Both the position numbers and the translations under genes were made by a program. From the NCBI RefSeq assembly GCF_016924645.1, contig NZ_JAFFJV010000019.1:28384-92383 (forward strand): DNA of 64,000 nucleotides. The letters run 5' to 3'. This document shows, in pieces, positions 1-9,626 of this stretch. The DNA is from Rufibacter psychrotolerans. Lineage in GTDB: Bacteria; Bacteroidota; Bacteroidia; Cytophagales; Hymenobacteraceae. Each line of letters starts with the position of its first letter. Positions within the stretch are counted from its first letter, which is position 1. The notes under the pieces are model-generated. The model did not search any database. It was not told the origin of the DNA and worked only from the letters and a program-made list of their open reading frames with translations.

Positions 1-421
1 GTTCGGCGGCTTTGTTGTAATCGGCCAGGGCACCGGCTTTGTCGCCCTCGGTCTGGCGGGCGCGGCCCCGGCTGAAGAAGGCCTGCGGATTGGCACTGTT
101 CAGCGCCAGGGCGCGGTTATAGTCATCAATGGCGTTTTTCACGTCTTTGAGTTCATAGTACACGTTGCCCCGGCTAAACCAGGCCTGGTCCATGTCGGGC
201 CGCAGCGTGATGGCCGAGTCGAGGCTCACCAGCGCCTGCTTGTATTCCTTCTGGCTGATCAGCAGGAGCCCGTTTTTGTACAAGCGGTCGGCCATGGCAT
301 TTGGGTCCAGGGCCGCTACCGCTACGGTGTCTTTTACCGCCACAGAATCCTGTACCTCCTGCGCGTGCACCCCCAAACAGAAAACAGAGCCGAAGAGTGA
401 GAAAAGTAGAGCTTTCTTCAT
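1..421 (-). CDS. TPR-repeat secreted protein (3' end beyond the window)
   Basis: The coding region begins at 421 on the minus strand and runs off the window, so only the first 140 residues are visible. It opens with a signal peptide (MKKALLFSLFGSVFCLGVHA, then a Q-E cleavage context), a spacer rich in D/V/A, and then at least two 34-residue tetratricopeptide repeats; phrases such as AWFSRGNVYYELKD and AFFSRGRARQTEGD show the usual W/A-G-Y-A spacing. TPR proteins exported to the periplasm serve as protein-interaction scaffolds; no enzymatic domain is visible in this part. The C-terminal half could carry another domain that would change the call. Confidence 0.75.
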   Translation of the reverse strand, partial: MKKALLFSLFGSVFCLGVHAQEVQDSVAVKDTVAVAALDPNAMADRLYKNGLLLISQKEYKQALVSLDSAITLRPDMDQAWFSRGNVYYELKDVKNAIDDYNRALALNSANPQAFFSRGRARQTEGDKAGALADYNKAAE

Positions 422-797
422 ACTCATTACATTTTATAGATAAAAGATACGGTTACAAACCAGGTTGCCTGGCACGGCCACTCCCTTGGGGGCAGGTGCG
501 TTTCGGGCCTGAATCTCTGCCTTTGGCCCCAAAACAGGGAACAGCAGGCAAAAAGCGGTGCCTTGCTCAGCTAGCCGGGGGATTGCTACGCTGGGCCCAA
601 TCATTTGGCGAACACCATCTGTACAGTTTCCCAAAATTAGGTATAAAATTCACGAAATGTTGGTATTTTGCTTATACCAAAGCCGGCAACGCCAATTTTA
701 CCTACTTTTAAGTAGTGGTTTTGTGGGGTGATTGGATAGTTTATGGGAATTGTGCCCACGAGCGCCGGCTCATTCTGATGGCAAGGTGACAAAAAAT
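422..797. other. Intergenic, promoter region of the TPR gene
   Basis: No credible gene. The left two thirds is GC-rich with fragments of the dispersed hairpin repeat; 640-720 is AT-rich and probably holds the promoter of the minus-strand TPR gene, but I could not fix both promoter boxes. Confidence 0.5.
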
Positions 798-845
798 CCC
801 CCGGTTTCGGGGCTGTTTCAGTAAAAACAGCCCCGAAACCGGGGG
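798..845. terminator. Perfect 21-bp hairpin downstream of the outer-membrane protein gene
   Basis: Arms 798-818 and 825-845 are perfectly complementary with a 6-nt loop. On the minus strand the right arm is followed by a T-run (complement of aaaaaa at 791-796), so it should terminate transcription of the gene ending at 881. The inner stem carries the GGGGCTGTTT core of a hairpin family found throughout the window. Confidence 0.85.
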
Positions 846-880
846 AATTGATTCATTCAGACCAAAACGGCGGTTACCGC

Positions 881-1480
881 TTACTTGCCAATGAGTTTAT
901 AGCCCAGGCTGAAGATTACCTGTTGGTTTCTGAAGTCCACGCTGCCGGTGCTGGCATCTGTGTAGGAGCGCTTAAGGCGTTCGTACCGCACATCGGCGGT
1001 CAGCCGGGAGATGTCCACGCCGGCCCCAATCTGGTAGCCCCAGTCCGCCGAATCCATGGCTTTCTTCATGTCCATAGTTCCAAACTCGCTGTCAATCAGG
1101 AATGAGGCAACGGGTCCGGCGTACGCGCGGGCAAACAGGAGTTTATAGCCTACCAAGAGGGGAACGTCTACGTTGGTGAATCCCATTTCCTGCACGGTGG
1201 TGTTGCCCATGTCATCGGGCACTTCAAATTTGCCGCCCGAAGAAGAAAGCACCGCCTCTGGTTGCAGCAGGAAGCCCGCTACGTTAAAGCGGGTAAACAC
1301 CCCGGCATGGAACCCGGTGATGCTTCCCTCCTCTTTTAATTGCGAGAAGTTGGCATTGGCATTTTTCAGGTCTACGTTGGAAGAACTGATCCCCGCCTTC
1401 AACCCTAAGGTAAAGAGCTGGGCATGGGCCATAACGCCGGTAAAAAGCAGTACAGCCGTTAAAAGAAAGCATTTTTTCAT
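881..1480 (-). CDS. Outer-membrane beta-barrel protein (PorT-like / OMP_b-brl family)
   Basis: The 199-residue product starts at the ATG at 1480, giving a clear signal peptide (MKKCFLLTAVLLFTGVMAHAQ); an upstream ATG at 1501 would bury it and is not favoured. After cleavage the protein has repeated amphipathic strands with alternating hydrophobic residues and ends in a typical beta-barrel signature (QVIFSLGYKLIGK). The opening FTLGLKAGISSSNVDL is the usual start of Bacteroidota outer membrane protein beta-barrel domains. The family is structural and no specific transport role can be assigned. It is probably a single-gene unit: a strong hairpin follows it and about 600 bp of non-coding DNA precedes it. 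Confidence 0.8.
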   Translation of the reverse strand: MKKCFLLTAVLLFTGVMAHAQLFTLGLKAGISSSNVDLKNANANFSQLKEEGSITGFHAGVFTRFNVAGFLLQPEAVLSSSGGKFEVPDDMGNTTVQEMGFTNVDVPLLVGYKLLFARAYAGPVASFLIDSEFGTMDMKKAMDSADWGYQIGAGVDISRLTADVRYERLKRSYTDASTGSVDFRNQQVIFSLGYKLIGK

Positions 1481-2104
1481 AGTTGATGATTGGTTAGGCA
1501 CTCTGTAGCAACGCTAAGGAAATACAAGTCCCGGTCATATCCAAACTTTCGCCTGCCCGCCACCTCGTTCTCTGGATATATGAGATTACTCCCAGGATTT
1601 AAAACCGGGTTTTACGGTGCTTGCCGGTTCCCGGAGCCCTCTTGGAGCCCTCTTTTAGACAAGCTGGCTAAGACACGTGGTTGGCAAAGGAACCTCCTCC
1701 ATTCCCGCTGATACGTCATTTCACCGAAGCCTGCTTACTACATTTTTATCCAAACGTGCCTGTTCATTTAACCGGCATTTAGCACTACCAAAAGGGTTAA
1801 AGCCTATTTAAACCAAAAATAATGCACACTCATTATGTTTTATAAAAATAATAAGTATATATTAGACCTTTATAAGGCCAAGCACCCCTACTGGCTTCGC
1901 TTACAATCCTTTACAGTACCCCCAAACTTACACTATACAAAGCCACTAGGCGACGCGTAGCACCGCCCCGTGGACTTCCTGTAGCTCTGAGTCATAAATG
2001 GAGGTACAAAGCCAGATACTATCAAGTTTATAGCAGTAAAAAGAAACTTATATACCTAAAAAGAAAAGCTTAATCAATCCTACTACCCTTTATTACAGAA
2101 CGTT
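1481..2104. other. Intergenic region of about 620 bp
   Basis: Separates two divergent genes. 1740-2100 is distinctly AT-rich and likely holds the promoter of the N-acetyltransferase. I see no ORF with coding character, no RNA gene and no repeat. Confidence 0.5.
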
Positions 2105-2977
2105 ATGACCACCATTGCTCCCGTTGCGCCCGTAAAGACATTCTTCAAAATCAACAAAGAGGGGTTAAACATAAGCCGCTACCTGGCGCGCATTGGTTAC
2201 ACCGGAGACACCGCGCCCACCCTGGAAACCCTCCGGCAACTGCACTACCTGCACGCCCTCACCTTCCCGTTTGAGAACCTGAACCCTTTCCTTAAGAAAC
2301 CGGTGCCCCTTGACATTGAAACCCTGCAGCGCAAAATGGTGGAAGACGCGCGGGGCGGCTACTGCTTTGAACAGAATCAGCTTTTCAGCCATGCCTTGCA
2401 GGCCCTGGGCTACAAGGTGAAAGGCCTGGCGGCCAGGGTGCTGTGGAACGTACCGGGGGGCGTGACCACTGCCCGCGCCCACATGCTGCTGCTGGTGGAG
2501 GTGGAAGGTGAAGAATACCTGGCCGACGTGGGGTTTGGCGGCCTCAGTCTCACGGCCCCGCTGCGCCTGCACGACCTGAGCGAGCAGCGAACCACGCATG
2601 AGACGTTCCGCCTGGTGCCGCTGGAAGACGAGTACGTGCTGCAGGCCAGAATCCAGGACACCTGGAAACCTTTGTACCGCTTCGGGCTGCAAGAGCAATT
2701 CACCGCCGACTACGAAGTGTCGAACTGGTTCACCTCCACCCATCCCAGATCACCTTTTGTGACGGGTCTGCTGGTAGCCAAAGTTACTCCGGAGGCCCGT
2801 TACTGCCTGCGCAACAATGAGCTCAGCGTACATTACGTGCACGGCAAATCGAAACGCCAGTTCATCACCACGCCGGGCCAGCTATACACCATCCTGAAAG
2901 AAGGGTTTGACCTGCCGGTTTCTTACACGCCAGAACTGGACCAGGCCCTGCGCTTCATTCTGCAGCCCCTGAATTAG
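2105..2977 (+). CDS. Arylamine N-acetyltransferase
   Basis: A 290-residue member of the arylamine N-acetyltransferase family, which moves an acetyl group from acetyl-CoA to arylamines, hydrazines or N-hydroxyarylamines by a ping-pong mechanism in the cytoplasm. The Cys-His-Asp triad is visible: Cys87 in RGGYCFEQN, His126 in ARAHMLLLV and Asp141 in LADVGFGG. The N-terminal PFENLNPF segment (about residues 55-62) is another family hallmark. Length is slightly above the usual 260-280, with a short N-terminal extension before the conserved Y-L-x-R-I-G-Y segment. It stands alone, with no obvious operon partner; the ThuA-like gene downstream is about 240 bp away. Confidence 0.92.
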   Translation: MTTIAPVAPVKTFFKINKEGLNISRYLARIGYTGDTAPTLETLRQLHYLHALTFPFENLNPFLKKPVPLDIETLQRKMVEDARGGYCFEQNQLFSHALQALGYKVKGLAARVLWNVPGGVTTARAHMLLLVEVEGEEYLADVGFGGLSLTAPLRLHDLSEQRTTHETFRLVPLEDEYVLQARIQDTWKPLYRFGLQEQFTADYEVSNWFTSTHPRSPFVTGLLVAKVTPEARYCLRNNELSVHYVHGKSKRQFITTPGQLYTILKEGFDLPVSYTPELDQALRFILQPLN

Positions 2978-3212
2978 CCAGCGCTTCTTACCGCCTCTCA
3001 ATTTCTGGAACTTGACCCACAAGGGGCAACAGGTGAGCTATTGCCTAATGGTAGCTTCTGTAAAAGCCTTGGCGCACCGCTGCATGCCAAACGGGCAACC
3101 CATAAGAACGCCTTGTTTTTGCCCTCTTTTTTGTAAAACCGCACTAAAACCCTTAGACTTAGAACAGAAACCGGGCCTTGCCGCATGCTGCCCGCCACGT
3201 GTCCTCGCCTGT

Positions 3213-3953
3213 ATGAAACCATTCCTTTCAGCTCTGCTGCTGGTGCTCTGCCTGTACAGCGGCTGCGTTCCCAATGCCCGGTTGGCCGGTAAAAAAACCA
3301 CCCCAGCCCTGCTGGTCTTCTATAAAACCGCCGGGTATTACCATACCTCCATCCCCACCGGGTTGGCAGCCTTGCAAAGACTTGGCAAAGAGAACAACTT
3401 TACCGTAGACACCACCAGGAATGCGGCCCACTTTACCCCAGATTCGCTGGCGAAGTACCAGGCGGTAGTGTTCCTGAGCACCACCCAGGATGTGCTGAAC
3501 CCGGCACAGCAAAAAGTCTTTGAGCGGTACATACAAGGTGGCGGCGGCTTTGTGGGCATCCACTCTGCCACCGACACCGAGTACGACTGGCCCTGGTACA
3601 ACCAGTTGGTAGGCGCTTACTTTGAGAGCCACCCCGAGGTGCAGCAAGCCACCATCCAGGTAGTGGACAAAGCCCACCCCGCCACCAGCATGCTGCCCAC
3701 CCACTGGCAACGCACCGACGAGTGGTACAACTTCAAAAGCATCAACCCGAGCGTGAAAGTACTGGCTACGCTAGACGAGGCTACCTACCAAGGCGGCAAG
3801 AACGGCACGAACCACCCCATTGCCTGGTACCACACTTTTGACGGCGGACGAGCCTTCTACACCGCCGGCGGACACACCAAGGAAAGCTATGCAGAGCCTT
3901 TATTCCTCCAGCACCTGCTGGGTGGCATCAACTATGTCCTCCAAAGGGAGTAA
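3213..3953 (+). CDS. ThuA-like domain lipoprotein
   Basis: The reading frame is open from 3012, but the ATG at 3213 gives a clean lipoprotein signal (MKPFLSALLLVLCLYSGC, lipobox ending in Cys18), so this start is chosen and yields 246 residues. The mature part is a ThuA (trehalose-utilisation) domain with the class I glutamine amidotransferase-like fold: KTAGYYHTSIPTGLAALQ, the strand AVVFLSTTQDVLN, the nucleophile-elbow-like GGGFVGIHSATDTEYDW and the terminal RAFYTAGGHTKESY. In Bacteroidota such proteins often accompany sugar-degradation systems, but the exact reaction is not established. The lipid anchor places it in an envelope membrane. It lies just upstream of the alpha-glucan genes, though on the opposite strand to the first of them. 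Confidence 0.85.
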   Translation: MKPFLSALLLVLCLYSGCVPNARLAGKKTTPALLVFYKTAGYYHTSIPTGLAALQRLGKENNFTVDTTRNAAHFTPDSLAKYQAVVFLSTTQDVLNPAQQKVFERYIQGGGGFVGIHSATDTEYDWPWYNQLVGAYFESHPEVQQATIQVVDKAHPATSMLPTHWQRTDEWYNFKSINPSVKVLATLDEATYQGGKNGTNHPIAWYHTFDGGRAFYTAGGHTKESYAEPLFLQHLLGGINYVLQRE

Positions 3954-4145
3954 GCTCCGTGCTAGCTACTTCCGCCCGAAACTCTGGAGAGACTCCCGTA
4001 TTTGCTTGTTCTTACCAACCGCACTCGTTCCCAACCCTATGCCGATTGCCAAAAGCATCGGCTTTCTTTTTGGCCATTACCTTTCCGTTTGCGCTACTTC
4101 TGCAGGTTCAATCATAGGAAATTATAGCCGAACATTAGTGAAACT

Positions 4146-4213
4146 ACCAGCAGATGACTGAAAAGTGACTCTCCCCTTGAGGGGAGCGCAGAGGAGTGTT
4201 TACATCTGCTGGT
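4146..4213. repeat. Nested inverted-repeat element
   Basis: An 11-bp inverted repeat (accagcagatg at 4146-4156, catctgctggt at 4203-4213) encloses a second hairpin (ctcccc ttga ggggag, 4171-4186). The 68-bp module lies in a gene-free stretch (3954-4404) and could be a miniature repeat element or a structured transcript; nothing else is visible there. Confidence 0.6.
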
Positions 4214-4404
4214 CCATTCCCAATTAGTCTTTCGGTCTGAAGAAATCAGCAGTTAAATCTTCTACTAAAAGCACTGCAATTGCTGCTCGCCGGGGTAAAC
4301 CGCCTCCTTAATTTTCCTTCATGAAAAGAGCCTGTTGCATTAGGCACAAAGGAAAACACCACAGCTACCAATGGCAGCTATTTCTCACAAGCGCTATAAC
4401 CAAA

Positions 4405-4466
4405 AAAAGCCCCCGTCGTTTTAGCGTTGTTTTTACAGAAACAGCGCTAAAACGACGGGGGCTTTT
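4405..4466. terminator. Long bidirectional hairpin terminator
   Basis: Arms around 4405-4432 and 4438-4465 pair almost perfectly (agcccccgtcgttttagcg with its complement), with A-runs on the left and T-runs on the right, so it can terminate on both strands. It follows the minus-strand amylase gene that ends at 4513. Confidence 0.85.
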
Positions 4467-4512
4467 ATTTAAGGGAAGCGGCGGAGGCGCCTCTTCCATC
4501 ACGGCTTATCTG

Positions 4513-7329
4513 TTACTGCACTACCACTTGCAGGGCTTTGCTGGTAGTACCCGTGATAAGCTTGCAGTGGTAAATGCCCGGTGCCAGACGGCCACCGTTG
4601 GTCTTCAGGGGTTGGGTGACAGTGTGGTTACCGGCGGCTTGTCTACCCAACGACTTGCTGATGAGCAATCGGCCCACCTGGTCGTACACCTGCAGGGAAA
4701 CGTCGGCGGCGGCGGCCAGCTGGTACTGAACGGTTACCTGGCCGGTTCTGGTGGGGTTAGGGTACGCCACCACGTTCTTGGCCAGGTCTGCCTCGTCCTT
4801 GGATTTAAGCAGGATGCTGGAGGTAGACAGGCGCTTGGTGGTGTATACGCGGTACTCACCGGGTTGTAGCGTGATGGCCTGGTTGACGTTGGTCACGGTG
4901 TAGGCTTCGCCGGTAACGTAGTCGTACCAGGTACCCACGTGCTGGAACTTAGGATCAATGGTGCCGGCAGTTACCCCGAAGTTCCCCAGCACGGCCACGT
5001 TCATGTCCGGGTCCTGGAGGTGGATGGTTTTCAGAGCGCCGTCCAGGTTCAGGGTGAAGTTGTTGGTCTCAAAGGCCGGCTGGTTGACCTTCAGCTTGAT
5101 GAGGGCAGCGTACACGTTGTACAGTTTGCGGCGCTCCGGCTCATTGTAGTAATTCCACAGGATAGGCTTGTTGCCGGTGCGGCCGTTCTGGTTAATAGGA
5201 ATGTCATAGCCCAGCTCCCCGAACTGCCAGATCATCTTAGGCCCCGGGATGGTGAAGAAGAAAGCGGCCGCCAGCTGCATGCGCTGCAGGGCAGTAGTCA
5301 GGTTTTTGGTGCTGTACGTACCCGCGCTGTTGCCGTGGTTGAGCAGTTCCACCATCTGGCGCTCCTCGTCATGGCTTTCCATGTAGCCCACCACGTGCGG
5401 GCTGTTCCAGTTGCGCTGTTTGTGGGACACCCAGTTGAAGTTAGAGTTGGCGGTGTAGCCCATGGCAGCCTGCTTGTACTGGAAGTGCAGGTTGCCCCAT
5501 AGCATCATGCCGTAGTTGGCCAGCACCGTTTCCTCGCTGTTATCGGCAAAATGCTCCAGAATCACGTAGGCATCGTTTTCCACCGACCACACGTGGTCGG
5601 CCATGCGCTTGAGCAGGTCAATGCGGCTTTGGTCAAACTGGCCCCAGGCGCCGGTGTTGCCTAGCGTCTGTTTCTGGGTGAAGCCCTTGGAAAGGTCGAA
5701 CCGGTAGCCGTCTACGTTGTATTCCTGCAGCCAGAACTCCGTCACCCTGTCCACAAAATACTTGGTGGCCGCGCTTTCGTGGTTGAAGTCATGCCCCACG
5801 TTGAAGTCATGTTTGGGGTCTGGGTTGAACCAGGGACTCTCCGGCGTGGTCTTGCCGGTGGCGCCGTTGTAGTACAGCTGCACCATGGGCGACTGCCCGA
5901 AAGAGTGGTTCAGGGCGATGTCCAGGATCACGGCCATGCCGCGGGCGTGTGCCTCGTCTATGAACTGCTTCAGCATCTCCTTGGTGCCGTAGTACTTGTC
6001 GGGCGCAAAGTAGTACACTGAATTATAGCCCCAGCTCAGGTTGCCCTCAAACTCATGGATGGGCATCAGCTGAATGGCGTTCACGCCCAGGCGGCTCAGG
6101 TAATTCAGCGTGTCGGTGAGGGTTTTGTAGTCATGTTTTTCCAGGAAGTCGCGCACCAGCAGCTCATAGATCACCAGGTCGGTTTTCTTGGGTTTGGTGA
6201 AGTTAGGCACCTTCCAATGGTAAGGCGTCTGGTTGGTCTGCAGCACAGACACCATGCCGGTGGCCTTGCCGGTGGGGTATGGCTTCAGGTTGGGGTAGGT
6301 CTCGGCGGCAATGAAGCGGTCCTCGTTGGGGTCAAGGGTTTTCTGGGTGTAAGGGTCCCCCACCCTCAGGGTCTCGTCCACCAGGTACTGGTAGGCGTAT
6401 TCCTGGCCCGGGGTCAGGTTGTCTAGCTGCACCCAGTAGCGGGTTCCGTCTGGGGTGCGCTTCATGGGCGTGGCGCCCACCGACCAGTTGTTGAAATCAC
6501 CTACCACATACACGTTCTGCTTGTGGGGCGCGTACAGGTTGAGCAGCACGCTGGTGGCGCTCAGGTAGGTAACCCCGTCTTTGGCGTTGGCCGGCAGCGC
6601 CTGCACCTGGGTAGCCGACCGCACTACAAAAATAAATGAGTCCACGGCGGTGGCGGTGCCCGTTTCGGCCATCAGTTTCACCTTGTTGGGCCCGGGAGTA
6701 GTGGCGGTTACCTGCGCCTCCAGGGTGGTGGCCGCGGCTTCTTCCTTCACCTTCACCCCGTTCACCAGCAAAGAGAGTTTGGCCGTGGCCGAGGCGTTGC
6801 CCCTTACCTGGATGGTCTGGTTCTGGTCCACGAAAAGGCCGTTCATGCCTACCACGGGCTGCGCGAACGACACGTTCACGGAACCCGCTGAGTAGATGTT
6901 CACCCTAATGTCTTTGCCCCCGGTATCTTTGCCTTCGCGGCTCCCGTTGGCGTTGCGGAACACAAACATCAGCGCCTTGATCTCCTCACCGGCGGGCACG
7001 TTGTAGAAGGTGCGGGGCGTGAGGGTGATCTGGTACCGGTTGTTCCCCAAAGACTGCATCAGGATCTCGGGCGCGGTGCTGCCCCAGGGCGCTTTCACGT
7101 ACTTCCAGTCAGAATCTGAGGTACTCAGGTTGGTCAGCACGCCGGTGTGGGCGTACACCGGCGGCCCAACGTTGGCCAGTCCGCCGGTTCCCTTGGTGGC
7201 GTCAAAGGTGATGGTCACCGGTTCATCATGGACAGGAAAAGCCGGCGACCAGGTCACCACCTGCGCCTGAACTGCCTGTGCCAGCAGCAAGACCAGCAAC
7301 AAGCCAAGCAAACGAAACGTAGTTTTCAT
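4513..7329 (-). CDS. Secreted GH13 alpha-amylase with T9SS C-terminal sorting domain
   Basis: A 938-residue exported alpha-glucan hydrolase. Signal peptide 1-22 (cleavage near AQAVQAQ), one or two N-terminal beta-sandwich domains (to about 240), a CBM48/E-set-like domain with VVGDFNNW near 276-282, then the GH13 barrel. Catalytic motifs: region I D470-H475 (DIALNH), region II with nucleophile Asp545 (GYRFD), region III with acid/base Glu592 (ILEHF) and region IV His653-Asp654 (ESHDE). The last 80 residues (VVAYPNPTRTGQVTVQYQLA onward, ending ALQVVVQ) are a type A T9SS sorting domain, so the enzyme should be exported through PorU-type machinery and cell-surface attached or released. It probably degrades external starch or glycogen for the cytoplasmic enzymes encoded next to it. 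Confidence 0.93.
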   Translation of the reverse strand: MKTTFRLLGLLLVLLLAQAVQAQVVTWSPAFPVHDEPVTITFDATKGTGGLANVGPPVYAHTGVLTNLSTSDSDWKYVKAPWGSTAPEILMQSLGNNRYQITLTPRTFYNVPAGEEIKALMFVFRNANGSREGKDTGGKDIRVNIYSAGSVNVSFAQPVVGMNGLFVDQNQTIQVRGNASATAKLSLLVNGVKVKEEAAATTLEAQVTATTPGPNKVKLMAETGTATAVDSFIFVVRSATQVQALPANAKDGVTYLSATSVLLNLYAPHKQNVYVVGDFNNWSVGATPMKRTPDGTRYWVQLDNLTPGQEYAYQYLVDETLRVGDPYTQKTLDPNEDRFIAAETYPNLKPYPTGKATGMVSVLQTNQTPYHWKVPNFTKPKKTDLVIYELLVRDFLEKHDYKTLTDTLNYLSRLGVNAIQLMPIHEFEGNLSWGYNSVYYFAPDKYYGTKEMLKQFIDEAHARGMAVILDIALNHSFGQSPMVQLYYNGATGKTTPESPWFNPDPKHDFNVGHDFNHESAATKYFVDRVTEFWLQEYNVDGYRFDLSKGFTQKQTLGNTGAWGQFDQSRIDLLKRMADHVWSVENDAYVILEHFADNSEETVLANYGMMLWGNLHFQYKQAAMGYTANSNFNWVSHKQRNWNSPHVVGYMESHDEERQMVELLNHGNSAGTYSTKNLTTALQRMQLAAAFFFTIPGPKMIWQFGELGYDIPINQNGRTGNKPILWNYYNEPERRKLYNVYAALIKLKVNQPAFETNNFTLNLDGALKTIHLQDPDMNVAVLGNFGVTAGTIDPKFQHVGTWYDYVTGEAYTVTNVNQAITLQPGEYRVYTTKRLSTSSILLKSKDEADLAKNVVAYPNPTRTGQVTVQYQLAAAADVSLQVYDQVGRLLISKSLGRQAAGNHTVTQPLKTNGGRLAPGIYHCKLITGTTSKALQVVVQ

Positions 7330-7391
7330 GCGATAGGCAATAATTAGTTTAGTGAGAGATAGCGAACCAATCTCAAGCGAAATCGATTTCC

Positions 7392-7420
7392 TTGCGAATT
7401 TATCAAAATTAACCTATAAT
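7392..7420 (+). promoter_or_regulatory. Possible promoter of the branching enzyme gene
   Basis: TTGCGA (7392-7397) and TATAAT (7415-7420) are separated by 17 bp in the AT-rich gap between the divergent amylase and glgB genes. This fits the generic sigma-70 pattern rather than the Bacteroidota TTTG/TAnnTTTG pattern, so it is only a candidate. Confidence 0.3.
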
Positions 7421-7524
7421 CATATACCCTATTTACCAACTTTCAACGCTGCTTGTCTAATGGTGTTTCAATGTTGCACCTTATCCCGGCGAAGTGTAAC
7501 TTAACCAACTCCAAAACTGCTCCT

Positions 7525-9546
7525 ATGCCCCAGGTAACCCCTATTCTCCCGTTGATTCAATCAGACAGTTGGCTTGCCCCCTACACACCGCACCTGAAGA
7601 GACGGTTGGCGCGCTATGAACAAACCCAGCAAGACATTGACCAGGCCTGCGGCTCCCTTGCCCACTACGCAACCTGGCACCACCGCATGGGGCTGCACCA
7701 TGAACCCCAGAACAAGGGGTGGCGCTACCGCGAATGGGCCCCCGCCGCGCAGGCGCTCTCGCTCATTGGTGATTTCAACTTCTGGGACCGTAGTGCCCAT
7801 CCGCTCAAAAGGCTGGAGGGCGGCATCTGGGAAGTGTTTCTGCCCGAAGACCAGGTACAGGTCCTGCACGGGCACCGCTACAAGGTGCACGTGGTAGGCG
7901 CCACCGGCGAAGGCCGCGACCGCATCTCGCCCTTTACCTTGCGGGCCATCCAGGACCCGGACACGTATGATTTCTCGGGCCAGTACTGGGCTCCGGAAAC
8001 AGAGTTCACCTGGACCGATGAAGATTTCAACGTAAGCCAGCTTACCCAGCCGCTCATCTATGAGTGCCACGTGGGCATGGCCCAGGAAAAGCACGGGGTA
8101 GGCACCTACCGGGAGTTTGCCGACCTAATCTTGCCGCGCATTGCGGAAACGGGGTACAACTGCCTGCAGCTGATGGCCCTGATGGAGCACCCCTACTACG
8201 GCTCGTTTGGCTACCACGTCTCCAACTTCTTTGCCCCTACTTCGCGGTTCGGTACCCCCGAGGACCTCAAGTACCTGATCAATGAGGCCCACCGGCGGGG
8301 CATTGCCGTGATCATGGACCTGATCCATGCGCACGCGGTGAAGAACATGGCCGAGGGCTTAGCCGATTTTGACGGCTCCGGGGGCCAGTACTTCCACCAG
8401 GGCCCGCGCGGGCACCATCCCGGCTGGGACTCCAAGCTTTTCAACTACGGCATTCCGGAGGTGAGGCGGTTCCTGCTGTCTAATGTGCGGTACTGGCTGG
8501 AGGAGTTCCACCTTGACGGTTTCCGGTTCGATGGCGTGACCTCCATGCTGTACCACCACCACGGCGAGGGCGTGGCGTTTGGCCATTATGACCGCTACTT
8601 TGACCGGGGCGTGGACGAAGACGCCATCCTGTACCTGCAACTGGCCGCCGAGTTGAGCCACACCTTTAAACCGGGCGCGGTCCTGATTGCCGAAGACATG
8701 AGCGGCATGCCGGGCCTGTGCCGCCCCATCCCGGACGGGGGCATAGGGTTTGACTACCGCCTGGCCATGGGCATCCCCGACTACTGGATCAAGACGCTCA
8801 AGCACACCAAAGACGAAGACTGGAACCTGGATGCCATCTGGTGGGAGCTCACCAACCGGCGCGTGGGCGAGAAAACCGTGGCGTACGCCGAGTCCCATGA
8901 CCAATCCTTGGTGGGCGATAAAACCCTGGCCTTCTGGCTCATGGACAAGGAAATGTACTTCCACATGCGGGTCATTGACCAACATCCGGTCATTGACCGG
9001 GGTGTGGCGCTGCACAAGCTGATTAGGCTACTGACCCTGTCGTTGGGCGGCGAGGCCTACCTCACGTTCATGGGCAACGAGTTCGGCCACCCCGAGTGGG
9101 TAGATTTCCCCCGGCAGGGCAACAACTGGAGTTACCAATACGCCCGCCGCCAATGGTCCCTGGTAGACAACCCCGACCTGCGGTACCGCCACCTGTGGCA
9201 GTTTGAGAAAGACATGCTGGCCCTGGCCCAGGAGTTTGAGGTGCTGGAGCACGGCCCGGCGCACAAACTGCACCAGGACAACCATAACCAGGTCATCATC
9301 TTTGAAAGGGCGGGGCTGATCTTCCTGTTCAACTTCCACACGCACCATTCTGTCCCAGACTATCTGTTTCCCGTGCCCGAGCCCGGCACCTACACCATGG
9401 TGCTGTCCTCAGACACCCCCGAAACCGGAGGCCATGACCGCGTAGACCCCACCGTGAAATACTTCACTCAGCCCACCCAGTACGGCCCAAGGCTAAGCAT
9501 CTACCTGCCCAACCGCACGGCCCTGGTGCTGAAAAAGGAGGAATAA
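7525..9546 (+). CDS. glgB: 1,4-alpha-glucan branching enzyme, eukaryotic-type (GH13_8-like)
   Basis: Forms alpha-1,6 branches in glycogen. The frame is open from 7453, but the ATG at 7525 starts right before the conserved N-terminal helix region and gives 673 residues. A CBM48 module carries SLIGDFNFWDR; the barrel shows DLIHAH (Asp265-His270), nucleophile Asp336 in GFRFD, Glu390 in IAEDMSG and His458-Asp459 in AESHDQ. The stretches YGSFGYHVSNFFAPTSR, YFHQGPRG and GVTSMLYHHHG match the plant/animal GBE1 type rather than the usual proteobacterial GlgB. This pairs logically with the eukaryotic-type GT3 glycogen synthase at 13994-15790. It is divergent from the amylase gene and convergent with the GT4 gene. 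Confidence 0.93.
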   Translation: MPQVTPILPLIQSDSWLAPYTPHLKRRLARYEQTQQDIDQACGSLAHYATWHHRMGLHHEPQNKGWRYREWAPAAQALSLIGDFNFWDRSAHPLKRLEGGIWEVFLPEDQVQVLHGHRYKVHVVGATGEGRDRISPFTLRAIQDPDTYDFSGQYWAPETEFTWTDEDFNVSQLTQPLIYECHVGMAQEKHGVGTYREFADLILPRIAETGYNCLQLMALMEHPYYGSFGYHVSNFFAPTSRFGTPEDLKYLINEAHRRGIAVIMDLIHAHAVKNMAEGLADFDGSGGQYFHQGPRGHHPGWDSKLFNYGIPEVRRFLLSNVRYWLEEFHLDGFRFDGVTSMLYHHHGEGVAFGHYDRYFDRGVDEDAILYLQLAAELSHTFKPGAVLIAEDMSGMPGLCRPIPDGGIGFDYRLAMGIPDYWIKTLKHTKDEDWNLDAIWWELTNRRVGEKTVAYAESHDQSLVGDKTLAFWLMDKEMYFHMRVIDQHPVIDRGVALHKLIRLLTLSLGGEAYLTFMGNEFGHPEWVDFPRQGNNWSYQYARRQWSLVDNPDLRYRHLWQFEKDMLALAQEFEVLEHGPAHKLHQDNHNQVIIFERAGLIFLFNFHTHHSVPDYLFPVPEPGTYTMVLSSDTPETGGHDRVDPTVKYFTQPTQYGPRLSIYLPNRTALVLKKEE

Positions 9547-9626
9547 GGCTTGCCCAAAGCCCTGACCTGCTGCTTAAAGCGTCCGCTCAAATGGGGGATT
9601 GTTTTATGCTTTTAATTAGTGCCAAA

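Noticed and set aside
301..711. 136-codon plus-strand ORF near the left end
   Set aside because: Antisense to the TPR gene and then through repeat-like intergenic DNA; no coding character.
4321..4869. 182-codon plus-strand ORF across the amylase 3' end
   Set aside because: It reads through a terminator hairpin and then antisense to the T9SS sorting domain.
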